Shown: positions 1-7,046, counted from the first letter of the stretch. The stretch: 8,624 bases of DNA from Parcubacteria group bacterium SW_6_46_9 (GCA_003022255.1 PXPA01000058.1:4441-13064); one strand, 5' to 3'. Numbers and translations: made by a program. The notes: a model not told the origin generated them from the sequence alone.

Positions 1-888
1 CTTGATCGCTGGATTCTGCTGAAGCTCAACAATCTTGTCGAAACAGCCACCGAACGCATGAACGATTATGATCTGCTCACACCAACCCGGTCAATTCGTG
101 AGTTTGTTGGTGATCTCAGCCGCTGGTATCTGCGTCGTTCTCGCGACCGATTTAAGGCTGACAGTGGAGAAGATAAGCAATTCGCCTTCGCGACAACCCA
201 ACATGTACTGGAAACGCTGGCCAAACTGATGGCGCCGTTTACGCCGTTTTTTGCCGAAGAGTTGTATCAAGAAGTTGCGGTCGGCAAAGACGAAGCCGCT
301 GCCATGCAACCAGCATTTGCTGACAGTACGTATGCCGGCAGCGTCCATCTTACCGATTGGCCGGAAACCCAAAGCGCTAATGTTTCCGCCGATCAAGACT
401 TGCTTGCCACCATGGAGCTTGTTCGGGGGGCAGCATCAAAAGCCCGCGATCTCCGCTCGCAGAAAGGCCTGAAGGTTCGTCAGCCACTGTCAACCTTTTA
501 CATTGGTGAGACTGACTCACCGCTTACGGACAATCAAAATCTTTTGGAAATTCTCAAAGATGAGGTAAATGTCCGGGAAATTGTTTTCACTGATGAGGTT
601 GATGGCTTTAAGCTCGATACGGAAATTACGGATGATTTGGCTCGTGCCGGTGCGGTCCGAGAGGTTATCCGGCACATCCAGAAGTTGCGCAAGCAGGCTG
701 AGCTTGATCCCCAAAACAAAGTTGATATCAACATAGACGCTAGTGGTGACGGCCGGGAATTGATTACAGACAACAAAGAGCAGATTACCGGTACCGCTAA
801 CCTTGCTTCGGTCTCCTTTGTCGAACTAAGCGGTGAGTCTGAATTAGAAACACATGATTTTTCCTTTCAGTTTTCACTTGATGTTTAA
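1..888 (+). CDS. ileS: Isoleucine--tRNA ligase, C-terminal part (5' end outside window)
   Basis: This is the last 295 residues of a class I aminoacyl-tRNA synthetase, open in frame from base 1 to a TAA stop. The enzyme charges tRNA-Ile with isoleucine in the cytoplasm. The visible part begins in the helical anticodon-binding domain: DLSRWYLRRSRDRFK (about residues 38-52 of the visible part) and MAPFTPFFAEELY (77-89) are characteristic of IleRS of the eukaryote-like/ileS2 class. A C-terminal DUF5915-like region follows, with KVRQPL (158-163), LDTEITDDL (from 205) and IQKLRKQAELDP (from 226), which points to IleRS rather than ValRS or LeuRS. The HIGH and KMSKS motifs and the editing domain must lie upstream, so catalysis cannot be judged here. 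The recO reading frame begins 7 bases after the stop, so the two were probably co-transcribed. Confidence 0.92.
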   Translation, partial: LDRWILLKLNNLVETATERMNDYDLLTPTRSIREFVGDLSRWYLRRSRDRFKADSGEDKQFAFATTQHVLETLAKLMAPFTPFFAEELYQEVAVGKDEAAAMQPAFADSTYAGSVHLTDWPETQSANVSADQDLLATMELVRGAASKARDLRSQKGLKVRQPLSTFYIGETDSPLTDNQNLLEILKDEVNVREIVFTDEVDGFKLDTEITDDLARAGAVREVIRHIQKLRKQAELDPQNKVDINIDASGDGRELITDNKEQITGTANLASVSFVELSGESELETHDFSFQFSLDV

Positions 889-895
889 TTAGATC

Positions 896-1486
896 ATGTC
901 TTACACGGTGTACGATACGCCGGCGGTTGTCGTTGACGGGTGGCCGTACAAGGATGCCAGCCGTCGGCTGATAATGCAAACGAAAGACTTAGGCCGGATT
1001 CTCGTTCGCGCGTAAGCCGTCAGAAAAGTATCAAGTAAGTTGCGGCCGGCAACACAACTTTATGCCCAAAGCCGGATTGAGGTGGTATACGGCAGGTCCG
1101 GCTGGCGGCTGGTTGGAGCTTTACCAAAACAAAACGTGTATTTTTCTGCGACTGACGCTGGCCGGCAAGCGATTCGGCGGACAACCGGTCTGCTGACCCG
1201 GCTCGTTCCCGCTCAACAGCCGGACCGGAAGCTCTTTGCAATTGTCACGTCCGGCATGCAGGCGCTTGCTGTGGCCGATGCGCCGGAGGTAATTGGTGTT
1301 ACCGAAACCCTTTTTGTGTTTCGGTTGGTCAGCTCACTGGGGTATGCGCCGGATCAGTCGGCGCACAACTTAAAACAGTATTTGCAGTCGCAGTCGTATA
1401 CCCAAAAGCAGCTGGAGGATTTTTCCCACAAGCAAGAACAGGCCGTCGCCCAGATAAACCAAGCGCTGGCTAACGTGCAAATGTAA
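896..1486 (+). pseudogene. recO: DNA repair protein RecO homologue interrupted by an in-frame TAA
   Basis: One continuous frame encodes a RecO-like protein of 196 codons, with a TAA at codon 40 (1013-1015). RecO mediates RecA loading and strand annealing in RecFOR gap repair. Codons 1-39 (MSYTVYDTPAVVVDGWPY onward, ending DLGRILVRA) look like the start of the RecO N-terminal OB fold. Directly after the stop the frame continues AVRKVSSKLRPATQLY, the conserved basic stretch and following strand of the same fold. The C-terminal helical domain follows, with LLTRLVPAQQPDRKLF and FRLVSSLGYAPD. The homology is continuous on both sides and no frameshift is needed. The stop sits where family members usually carry Lys or Gln, so one substitution from AAA or CAA would explain it. 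There is no zinc-finger insert and the length is short. Restart at the TTG at 1040 would give a 148-residue product lacking the first strands of the fold. A sequencing or assembly error cannot be excluded. Confidence 0.8.
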
Positions 1487-1490
1487 CAAG

Positions 1491-1499
1491 TGGTATAAT
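1491..1499 (+). promoter_or_regulatory. Extended -10 promoter for the Ig-domain membrane protein gene
   Basis: TGG followed by a perfect TATAAT lies in the 22-base gap after recO. Only nine bases separate the hexamer from the ATG at 1509. With the usual -10 to +1 distance, transcription would start within a few bases of the ATG, giving a leaderless or nearly leaderless mRNA. There is no good -35 box, as expected for the extended -10 class. This promoter would uncouple the downstream genes from the broken recO. Confidence 0.65.
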
Positions 1500-1508
1500 T
1501 AAACTAGT

Positions 1509-3404
1509 ATGTCTTCCTCAGACAGCAAAATGGATCGTCTGCGTAAACGGTTGAACTCCAACGATCAGCCGGCCGCTGAGCATAACGAAAGCGATTTGTC
1601 CGCACCAGAAGAGCCAAACTCACCGCATGACTGGCAGCACGAGCAGAACGGTGGTGGGTCCGGACATGCTATTCTCAACAAATTCCTGCTGTTTGCCGGT
1701 ATATTTGTACTGCTGGCAGCTGGTTTTGCGGCTGTTGTTATTGCGACCGATGACTCAGGCATGTCACCGAAACGAGTTGATATTCGTGTTGATGGGCCCG
1801 ATAAAATCAGCGCGGGGGAGACAACTAACTTTGATGTCACTCTTACCAACAACAACGAAAAAACGCTTCGGGACGTATCTTTAAATGTTGAATTTCCGCC
1901 CGGAACGCGCCAACCGGACAACAGCGGTAGCGAGCTTCGCCGAAGCAAGCAGAATCTCGGCGATATTAATCCCAAAGAAACCGTATCAACTGAAATCTCG
2001 GCGAGCTTATTCGGCCGACAGGGCCAGACGCAGCAAATACCGATTGCTGCTGAGTACAGCGTTGCTGATTCCAATGCCATCTTTTCTGCTGACAGCAGCT
2101 ATTCGGTCACAATTGGTGAGCTGCCGGTTGCTGTGAATATATCTGCACCAAACCAAACTGCTCCGGGTCAGCCCGTTACATTTGATATTTCTGTTCAGTC
2201 GAATTCAGCAAAGACGTTAAATAATGTGATCCTCCGCGGTGAGTATCCGTTTGGGTTTACAACAACGCAAACATCACCTGAACCAGCCTATCAAGATAAT
2301 GTCTGGTCTTTGGGCGATATCGAGCCGGGCGAAAAGCAGGAAATTAGTATTACCGGCCGGTTTAGCGGTAGTGTTAACTCCGGGCAGCGGACTGTGCGAT
2401 TTGCTTCCGGAATTGCAAGCGAGGGCAGTGATATTGAGATTGGTACGTTGTTTGCTGAGCGCGCACAAACGCTTCGTTTGCAGGCACCTCTGCTTGGATT
2501 GTCTGTGGATATTGGCGAAGAAAACCAAGGTCAGCTTACACTCAACGGTGGTAGTGGTGTATCGGGAGTGATTGCCTATCAAAACAACGTTAACCAGCCA
2601 CTGCGGGCAACGGAAATCACCCTCAATGTCAATGGCGACAGGGTCAATTCAGGAACCGTCACTGCCGATCAGGGGTTGTACCGGCGAGAAGACCAACAAA
2701 TTACCTGGAACGGGCAGACAGCAGATAAACTAAAGACAATTGCTCCGGGAGAATCCGGCGAGCTATCGTTTGGGCTGGAGACAAAGGGAGCAAAGACGCT
2801 GGCGGCCGTCAAGAACCCAACAGTTGAGTTTAGTCTTCGTGGCACAGCACAACCGCCAAGCGGGACAGATTTACCCAGCCCGATTACTGCTGAACTGACA
2901 CGGACGTCCAAGGTGTTATCTGATGTCAACGTTACTACTAAGTCACTACGGGACTCGGATCGATTTGCCGTATCCGGGCCATATCCGCCTGAAGTTGATA
3001 CTGAAACCGGGTACGTATTGGGTGTGTCGGTGGCAAATACCAGCAATCAGCTTACAGATGTACGTCTACGTGCTGATGTGCCGGCGTATGTATCACTTGC
3101 CAGTGATCCGCAGCTGAGCGCTGGTTCCTTTACCTACAACGAAACCATCGGCCGCTTGCGTTGGGAAATAGACGAGTTGCCGGCTGGTGCCGGTTACAGC
3201 CGACAAGCAGCAGCAATGTATCTGCCGGTAACAATTGAACCAACGCTTGATCAGGAAGGGTCGAGCCCGGATATACTTACTGGTCTTACGCTTACGGCGG
3301 TTGATAGCTTCGCTAAACAGACAATCAAGCTTGAGAACATTGACGGACCAAATACACAGGCGGAAGATGTTGATGAAGACCGTAGCGGTTCAGTCACACA
3401 ATAA
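1509..3404 (+). CDS. Single-pass membrane protein with four tandem DUF11-like Ig domains
   Basis: A 631-residue protein of unknown function. A hydrophilic, probably cytoplasmic N-terminus (1-53) is followed by one membrane helix (about 57-79, NKFLLFAGIFVLLAAGF). An outer-facing region then runs to the C-terminus. That region holds four beta-rich repeats of roughly 110-130 residues, at about 91-203, 209-325, 331-446 and 474-607. Each pairs a strand pattern such as TNFDVTLTNNNEKTLRDVSL or VTFDISVQSNSAKTLNNV with a later turn resembling LGDIxPGE: LGDINPKE (150-157), LGDIEPGE (268-275), TIAPGESGE (410-418) and a looser EIDELPAGA (553-561). This layout matches DUF11/CARDB-type Ig-like repeats of surface proteins. 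The C-terminal tail is acidic. I see no LPXTG motif, cysteines or enzymatic motif. A scaffold or adhesion role is only inference. The ATG is preceded by a promoter and no ribosome-binding site. Confidence 0.88.
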   Translation: MSSSDSKMDRLRKRLNSNDQPAAEHNESDLSAPEEPNSPHDWQHEQNGGGSGHAILNKFLLFAGIFVLLAAGFAAVVIATDDSGMSPKRVDIRVDGPDKISAGETTNFDVTLTNNNEKTLRDVSLNVEFPPGTRQPDNSGSELRRSKQNLGDINPKETVSTEISASLFGRQGQTQQIPIAAEYSVADSNAIFSADSSYSVTIGELPVAVNISAPNQTAPGQPVTFDISVQSNSAKTLNNVILRGEYPFGFTTTQTSPEPAYQDNVWSLGDIEPGEKQEISITGRFSGSVNSGQRTVRFASGIASEGSDIEIGTLFAERAQTLRLQAPLLGLSVDIGEENQGQLTLNGGSGVSGVIAYQNNVNQPLRATEITLNVNGDRVNSGTVTADQGLYRREDQQITWNGQTADKLKTIAPGESGELSFGLETKGAKTLAAVKNPTVEFSLRGTAQPPSGTDLPSPITAELTRTSKVLSDVNVTTKSLRDSDRFAVSGPYPPEVDTETGYVLGVSVANTSNQLTDVRLRADVPAYVSLASDPQLSAGSFTYNETIGRLRWEIDELPAGAGYSRQAAAMYLPVTIEPTLDQEGSSPDILTGLTLTAVDSFAKQTIKLENIDGPNTQAEDVDEDRSGSVTQ

Positions 3405-3415
3405 AGTGCGTAACG

Positions 3416-3424
3416 TGCTAATAT
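3416..3424 (+). promoter_or_regulatory. Extended -10 promoter for the AI-2E permease/metG pair
   Basis: TGC plus TAATAT lies in the 30-base gap after the Ig-domain gene. Ten bases separate the hexamer from the ATG at 3435, nearly the same geometry as the promoter at 1491-1499. Start-proximal transcription is therefore expected. There is no Shine-Dalgarno sequence in between. It probably also serves metG, which follows the permease by six bases. Confidence 0.55.
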
Positions 3425-3434
3425 ACAAACAAGT

Positions 3435-4499
3435 ATGGACACACAAACAGTACACATTGATTCAAGCACAATTTTGCGCACAATTTTATTTGCCGCCCTG
3501 GCTGTGGTTGTGTACGAACTGCTTCATGTTGTGCTTGTTGTGCTCACGGCGGTTGTACTAGCGTCAGCCTTTGAGCCCGGTGTCAGTGCGTTAGAGCGGT
3601 ATAAAATACCGCGCATTCTGTCGGTAATACTTATTTATCTTTCCCTGCTGGCCGCGATTGTGTTGTTTTTTGTGTTTTTCCTGCCGCCGGTTATCAGTAC
3701 TATTTCCGGTTTAATCACCCAAGCCCCGGACTATATTCGTTCACTACAGCTGGAAAGCTCATTTCTTGCTGAGCATATCGGCACTATGTCTGATCCGTTA
3801 TCCCTTTCTGAGATAACGGCACGTCTGCAGAGTGTCAGCTTAGAAAACTCCCGGGATATTTTTGGGGTCGTAAGTTCAGTATTCGGTGGCGTGCTCAACT
3901 TTTTCTTGATTGTAACCCTGTCGTTTTATCTGTCCGCGCGAGCTAATGGGGTCCGGGACTTTCTTCGGCTTGTCGTACCAACCAGTCACGAAGCGTACGT
4001 TATTGACCTTTGGAGGCGAACGCGGGTAAAGATTGGCCGGTGGCTGCAAGGGCAGTTTATGCTCATGCTGATTGTCGGTTTGCTTACGTACCTTGGCTTG
4101 TTTGTTTTGTCGGTTCCAAACGCAGGGCTTTTAGCGGTAGTTGCCGGGCTGTTTGAAATTATTCCCGTCTTGGGGCCAATTCTAGCGGCCGTACCGGCAA
4201 TTGCTATGGGTGGCATCCATGGCGGCTTGAGTCTGGCGCTTATGACGACCGGGCTGTTTATCGTCATCCAGCAGACCGAAAATAACATTATTCATCCGCT
4301 TGTTTTCAACCAAGTGGTTGGGTTGTCACCAATTGTTGTTATCCTTGCCATTGTCATTGGCGGACAACTTGCCGGCTTTTTAGGTATTCTTCTGGCCGTA
4401 CCGCTTGCCGCCGGCTTAATGGAGTTTGCGCATGATATCAACGAAGCCAAACACTCCCCGGAAACGAGTATTGATGATACCACCCACCAGAACGCCTAA
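3435..4499 (+). CDS. AI-2E family transporter (multi-pass permease)
   Basis: A 354-residue polytopic membrane protein of the AI-2E transporter family (the YdiK/PerM/TqsA group). Members have been linked to export of small molecules, including autoinducer-2, and to Na+(Li+)/H+ antiport; the substrate cannot be read from this sequence. Helices are visible at about 13-43, 62-84, 147-167, 205-226, 229-258, 263-279 and 297-330. Family signatures in the second half are GRWLQGQFMLMLIVGLL (201-217), GLFEIIPVLGPILAAVPAI (238-256) and QQTENNIIHPLVFNQVVGLS (279-298). A final hydrophobic pair follows, with GGQLAGFLGILLAVPLAA (309-326). The soluble segment at about 95-145 between the early helices is also typical. 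The length is normal and the C-terminal tail is short and hydrophilic. I chose the ATG at 3435 because it gives a full-length first helix and lies just after an extended -10 box. metG begins six bases downstream, so an operon is likely. Confidence 0.93.
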   Translation: MDTQTVHIDSSTILRTILFAALAVVVYELLHVVLVVLTAVVLASAFEPGVSALERYKIPRILSVILIYLSLLAAIVLFFVFFLPPVISTISGLITQAPDYIRSLQLESSFLAEHIGTMSDPLSLSEITARLQSVSLENSRDIFGVVSSVFGGVLNFFLIVTLSFYLSARANGVRDFLRLVVPTSHEAYVIDLWRRTRVKIGRWLQGQFMLMLIVGLLTYLGLFVLSVPNAGLLAVVAGLFEIIPVLGPILAAVPAIAMGGIHGGLSLALMTTGLFIVIQQTENNIIHPLVFNQVVGLSPIVVILAIVIGGQLAGFLGILLAVPLAAGLMEFAHDINEAKHSPETSIDDTTHQNA

Positions 4500-4505
4500 G
4501 TATCT

Positions 4506-5984
4506 ATGACTGAAAACAACGAGAATACACAACCAAAACAGTACGTAACCACCACCCTGCCGTATGTAAACGCCGATCCGCACATCGGCTTTGCCTTTGA
4601 GATAACCCAGGCCGATGCTTACGCTCGCTTCAAACGGCTGACCGGCCATGAGGGGTTTTTCAACATGGGGGCGGATGAACACGGCGAGAAGATTTGGCGT
4701 AACGCACAAGCTGAGGGCAGGGATGTCCAGGCGTATGTTGATCATTACGCAAAGCAGTTTGATAAATTGAAGGCCAAGCTTAATGCCAGCTATAATAACT
4801 TCATTCGCACTACCGACTCGGACCACAAAAAGGCGGCGCAGGAATTCTGGCGCCGATGTGATGATAATGGTGACATTTACAAAAAGGAGTACGAGGGACT
4901 GTACTGTGTGGGGTGTGAAATGTTTGTCACCGAAAAAGACTTGGATGCGAATGGTCGGTGTCCGGATCATCCGGACCGCAAGCCGGAAGCAATATCCGAA
5001 GAGAACTACTTCTTTCGTTTTTCCCACTATGAAGACGCCCTGCTTAGTCTGTATGAGGATCAGCCGGATTTTGTGGTACCGGATCGCCGCTTTAACGAGA
5101 TCAAGCAGTTTGTCCAAGATGGGCTAGAGGATTTTTCAATTTCCCGCAAGAAAGACAAGCTACCGTGGGGAGTGCCGGTACCAGGCGACGACGATCAGGG
5201 GATGTACGTTTGGTTCGATGCGCTGGTTAACTACATCTCCACTCTCGGCTGGCCTGAAAACCAAAAGCAGTTTACTGAGTTTTGGCGGCAGGGAAACCCT
5301 GTGCAGTTTGCCGGTAAGGATCAGATTCGCCAGCAGGCAGCAATGTGGCAAGCAATGCTAATGTCGGCCGGCCTGCCGAATACGAACCAGATTTTCTTGC
5401 ACGGATTTATCAACGTTGACGGCCAGAAGATGTCCAAATCAATTGGTAACGTTGTCAATCCGTACGATCTTGTGGATGAGTTTGGCACTGACGTTGTCCG
5501 TTACTACTTGCTGCGGCATATTCACCCGGATGAGGATTCCAACTTTACGCTGGATAAGCTTACGGAAGCATACAACGGAAGTTTGGCAAATGGCCTCGGT
5601 AATACCGTTAGCCGTATTGCTAGTATGTACTCATCGTATGATGTCGACGTTGCATTTGATCAGGAGGCGGCAATGCAAGATGAGGATCTGGAAATATTAA
5701 CAGAACACATGAACAACTTCCGGTTTGATCAGGCCATGGATTACATCTGGCAGGAAGTAAGCCACTTGGACGCCTTCATTACCGACAGAGAGCCGTACAA
5801 AGGAATCAAATCTGATGATGAAGACGACGTGCGGGAAGCAAAAGAAGCGGTAGCTTACTTAGCACTCAGACTTTTTGACATTGCCGAAATGCTTAAACCC
5901 TTCATGCCCGAGACCAGTGAAGAAATTCAGGATATTCTAAAGGAAGGCCGTGATCCCGAGCCGCTTTTTGAGCGAAAAGAGTAG
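4506..5984 (+). CDS. metG: Methionine--tRNA ligase
   Basis: A complete 492-residue class I methionyl-tRNA synthetase, which charges elongator and initiator tRNA-Met with methionine. The HIGH-type motif is HIGF at 26-29 (in YVNADPHIGFAFEITQAD), and GADEHG (55-60) is the conserved MetRS active-site stretch. The connective-peptide zinc knuckle has Cys134, Cys137, Cys152 and His155 (CVGC, then CPDH), the one-knuckle CCCH arrangement. MYVWFDALVNYIS (233-245) and GKDQIRQQAAMW (270-281) are conserved core segments. KMSKS is intact at 308-312, followed by GNVVNP. The helical anticodon-binding domain runs from about 340 and includes KPFMPETSEEIQ (464-475). The protein ends shortly after this, without the C-terminal tRNA-binding dimerisation domain of longer MetRS enzymes, which is common in compact genomes. 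The stop is TAG. The only oddity downstream is a large inverted-repeat element starting within 20 bases. Confidence 0.97.
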   Translation: MTENNENTQPKQYVTTTLPYVNADPHIGFAFEITQADAYARFKRLTGHEGFFNMGADEHGEKIWRNAQAEGRDVQAYVDHYAKQFDKLKAKLNASYNNFIRTTDSDHKKAAQEFWRRCDDNGDIYKKEYEGLYCVGCEMFVTEKDLDANGRCPDHPDRKPEAISEENYFFRFSHYEDALLSLYEDQPDFVVPDRRFNEIKQFVQDGLEDFSISRKKDKLPWGVPVPGDDDQGMYVWFDALVNYISTLGWPENQKQFTEFWRQGNPVQFAGKDQIRQQAAMWQAMLMSAGLPNTNQIFLHGFINVDGQKMSKSIGNVVNPYDLVDEFGTDVVRYYLLRHIHPDEDSNFTLDKLTEAYNGSLANGLGNTVSRIASMYSSYDVDVAFDQEAAMQDEDLEILTEHMNNFRFDQAMDYIWQEVSHLDAFITDREPYKGIKSDDEDDVREAKEAVAYLALRLFDIAEMLKPFMPETSEEIQDILKEGRDPEPLFERKE

Positions 5985-6001
5985 CAGGGGCTCACACCCC
6001 G

Positions 6002-6111
6002 GCTTCTCACGCACACACGTCATGACGGCCAGCGCCGTCATGCGACACTCTCATAAAATTCTCGCCAAAGGCGAACCATGCGAATTTTACTCCGAGAGGC
6101 ACGTGAGAAGC
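6002..6111. repeat. Nested inverted-repeat element (three-way-junction fold)
   Basis: The outer arms GCTTCTCACG (6002-6011) and CGTGAGAAGC (6102-6111) are perfect 10-bp complements. Inside are two further hairpins. One is perfect: CATGACGGC (6021-6029) and GCCGTCATG (6034-6042) with a CAGC loop. The other is compound: CTCTC/GAGAG (6048-6052 with 6094-6098), TAAAATTC/GAATTTTA (6054-6061 with 6082-6089), and an inner TCGCC-AAA-GGCGA (6062-6074). Drawn as RNA it is a three-way junction closed by a 10-bp stem. It starts 17 bases after the metG stop. It could be a structured RNA, part of the metG 3' untranslated region, or a DNA hairpin element such as a palindromic mobile repeat. The sequence alone does not decide, and I do not recognise a known family. 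No U-run follows, so it is not a standard terminator. Confidence 0.75.
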
Positions 6112-6190
6112 AAGGTATTCGCTCGGTTGTCGTGTGCTTTCAACCTTAAATTCTTACATTTTTATCCTTCGTAGCTCGTTGTGCTTCCGA

Positions 6191-6228
6191 AGCTTTATGC
6201 GAAGGGGTATTATGCGAAGAAGGGCTTT
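6191..6228. repeat. Dispersed repeat unit X, copy 1
   Basis: TATGCGAAGAAGGGCTTT (6211-6228) is identical to 7057-7074. The overlapping word AGCTTTATGCGAAG (6191-6204) is identical to 7052-7065. Within this copy TTATGCGAAG-like words occur twice in tandem, around 6195-6204 and 6210-6219. CCTTCGTA a little upstream (about 6167) can pair with TGCGAAGG (from 6198) as a stem-loop, allowing one G-U pair. In this gap unit X comes before unit Y; in the second gap the order is reversed. Confidence 0.7.
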
Positions 6229-6237
6229 CTTAAATCC

Positions 6238-6271
6238 TGAATCATGAATCGTAAATCGTTTTCTTGATTCT
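6238..6271. repeat. Dispersed GANTC-rich repeat unit Y, copy 1
   Basis: This 34-base unit matches 7001-7034 at 30 of 34 positions by hand alignment, with no gaps. Its skeleton is two GAATC words, then TAAATC, TTTTC and a closing TGATTCT. The early GAATC words can pair with the closing GATTC to form an imperfect hairpin. The upstream flank TAAATCCTGAATC (6231-6243) recurs exactly at 7901-7913. Confidence 0.75.
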
Positions 6272-6355
6272 CATATTCGTTATTCTTCAAATCTTCTTAC
6301 TACTTTTGCCTTTTAAGTTTTGAATTTTGACTTACGAAACGTATCTACGCTTACA

Positions 6356-6874
6356 TCAACTCACAAAGATATTCCAAACATGCTCAAATGTTGGGGTAAA
6401 GTGAACGTTGTCAGAAGCGATAAGGTTATCAATATTCGCTAACTCCTCCCACTTGATATCTTGTATGTGATTCACGTCAGGATCAACGGGTCCTTCATAA
6501 CAGGTTGTGTACAGACCGACGAATTTGGTGGATTCATTGTCTTTCATCGCCTTTTTGCCGTGCCAGCTAAGATCAACGTGGTCCGGATTAACACTTAACT
6601 CTTGTTCTAAGCGACGAGTGGCGCCACTAAGATATGACTCTCCGGAGAATAAATAGGCTGCCACTGAGGATCCAAAGTATCCTGGGTGGCGATCTCTATT
6701 TTTGCCAAGTTGTTGTAAAAGTAATTTATCTTTGCTTTTGTTCAGTATAAAAATGTGAACTGTCCGAAAGTTTAATCCTTCTGCCAGCACTTCGCCTCGT
6801 TTCGCTGTATCGATAGGTGTATCGTTGCTATTCACAACATCAACAACCATTTGCTTATTTACCTGAGAGCACAT
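6356..6874 (-). CDS. Nudix-fold protein, IPP-isomerase-like, degenerate Nudix box
   Basis: A 172-residue protein. Motifs DVVNSND (12-18), AKRGEVLAEGL (24-34), HIFILN (40-45), LLLQQ (51-55), HPGYFGSSVAAYLFSGES (63-80) and ATRRLEQELSV (85-95) follow the order of isopentenyl-diphosphate-isomerase-like Nudix proteins. Such proteins act on diphosphate-linked small molecules. The Nudix box (GX5EX7REUXEEXGU) is altered: Ala73 for the first Gly, Glu79 kept, Arg87-Arg88 for Arg-Glu, Gln91-Glu92 for Glu-Glu, and Ser94 for Gly. Classical IPP isomerases also have RR here, but the residue matching their catalytic Cys appears to be Ala72 or Ala73. True isomerase activity is therefore unlikely. Activity may be altered or lost. 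The ATG at 6874 is preferred because an extended -10 lies 12 bases upstream; an internal ATG at 6850 would remove eight residues. Base composition looks more AT-rich than in the upstream core genes. Stop TGA. Confidence 0.82.
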   Translation of the reverse strand: MCSQVNKQMVVDVVNSNDTPIDTAKRGEVLAEGLNFRTVHIFILNKSKDKLLLQQLGKNRDRHPGYFGSSVAAYLFSGESYLSGATRRLEQELSVNPDHVDLSWHGKKAMKDNESTKFVGLYTTCYEGPVDPDVNHIQDIKWEELANIDNLIASDNVHFTPTFEHVWNIFVS

Positions 6875-6886
6875 AGATAGTTAGTA

Positions 6887-6895
6887 AGTATGCCA
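6887..6895 (-). promoter_or_regulatory. Candidate extended -10 promoter of the Nudix gene
   Basis: On the minus strand TGG precedes CATACT, and twelve bases then separate the hexamer from the ATG at 6874. The hexamer is weaker than TATAAT, but the TGN extension and start-proximal spacing repeat the pattern at the two plus-strand promoters. A TTGACT word lies farther upstream at a spacing of about 21 bases, too long for a standard -35/-10 pair. Confidence 0.4.
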
Positions 6896-7000
6896 ATGAT
6901 AAAGAAATAAGACAGTCAAACTCAAAATTATTATAGCTACTGTTCATAGAACCTGCAAAGTTGTGTTCAGTTTCCCCGCCGTATTCCATTGTTACATTCT

Positions 7001-7034
7001 TGAATCTTGAATCATAAATCTTTTTCATGATTCT
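7001..7034. repeat. Dispersed GANTC-rich repeat unit Y, copy 2
   Basis: This copy differs from 6238-6271 at only four positions (7, 14, 21 and 27 of the unit). GAATCAT (from about 7009) pairs perfectly with ATGATTC (7027-7033), so this copy forms a better hairpin than copy 1. It is followed by TCTTAAATTTTAC (7032-7044), which is repeated exactly at 7782-7794 in the third gap. Confidence 0.75.
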
Positions 7035-7046
7035 TAAATTTTACCT

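Larger units (their letters stand above)
5985..6355. other. Gene-free interval after metG with structured element and repeats
   Basis: This gap of 371 bases holds no convincing gene on either strand. The first 160 bases are rich in inverted repeats (GGGG/CCCC at 5987-6000, the nested element at 6002-6111, and GGTTG/CAACC at 6125-6145). The rest is AT-rich and carries the dispersed repeat units at 6191-6228 and 6238-6271. A small TACG-AAA-CGTA hairpin lies near 6334. I see no strong U-tract terminator for metG, nor one for the converging minus-strand Nudix gene that ends at 6356. Confidence 0.7.

Noticed and set aside
1013..1015. TAA reassigned to an amino acid
   Set aside because: ileS, the Ig-domain gene and the permease all end naturally with TAA, so reassignment does not fit. 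UGA recoding also lacks support, since TGA closes the Nudix gene and does not occur within other frames.
1565..2080. A 171-codon minus-strand open frame inside the Ig-domain gene
   Set aside because: It is fully covered by a well-supported plus-strand gene with domain repeats, and it has no start signals of its own.
4416..5117. A 233-codon minus-strand open frame across the permease end and metG start
   Set aside because: It is antisense to two strongly recognisable genes and its translation has no family features. It is a by-product of codon bias on the other strand.
6002..6145. tRNA, tmRNA or integron attC site
   Set aside because: There is no acceptor/T-loop pattern or 3' CCA-like end, no tmRNA tag frame, and no convincing attC core sites or integrase nearby.
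5950..6174. A 74-codon plus-strand open frame overlapping the metG end
   Set aside because: It starts inside metG and runs through the perfect inverted repeats. The composition fits a structural element, not a protein.
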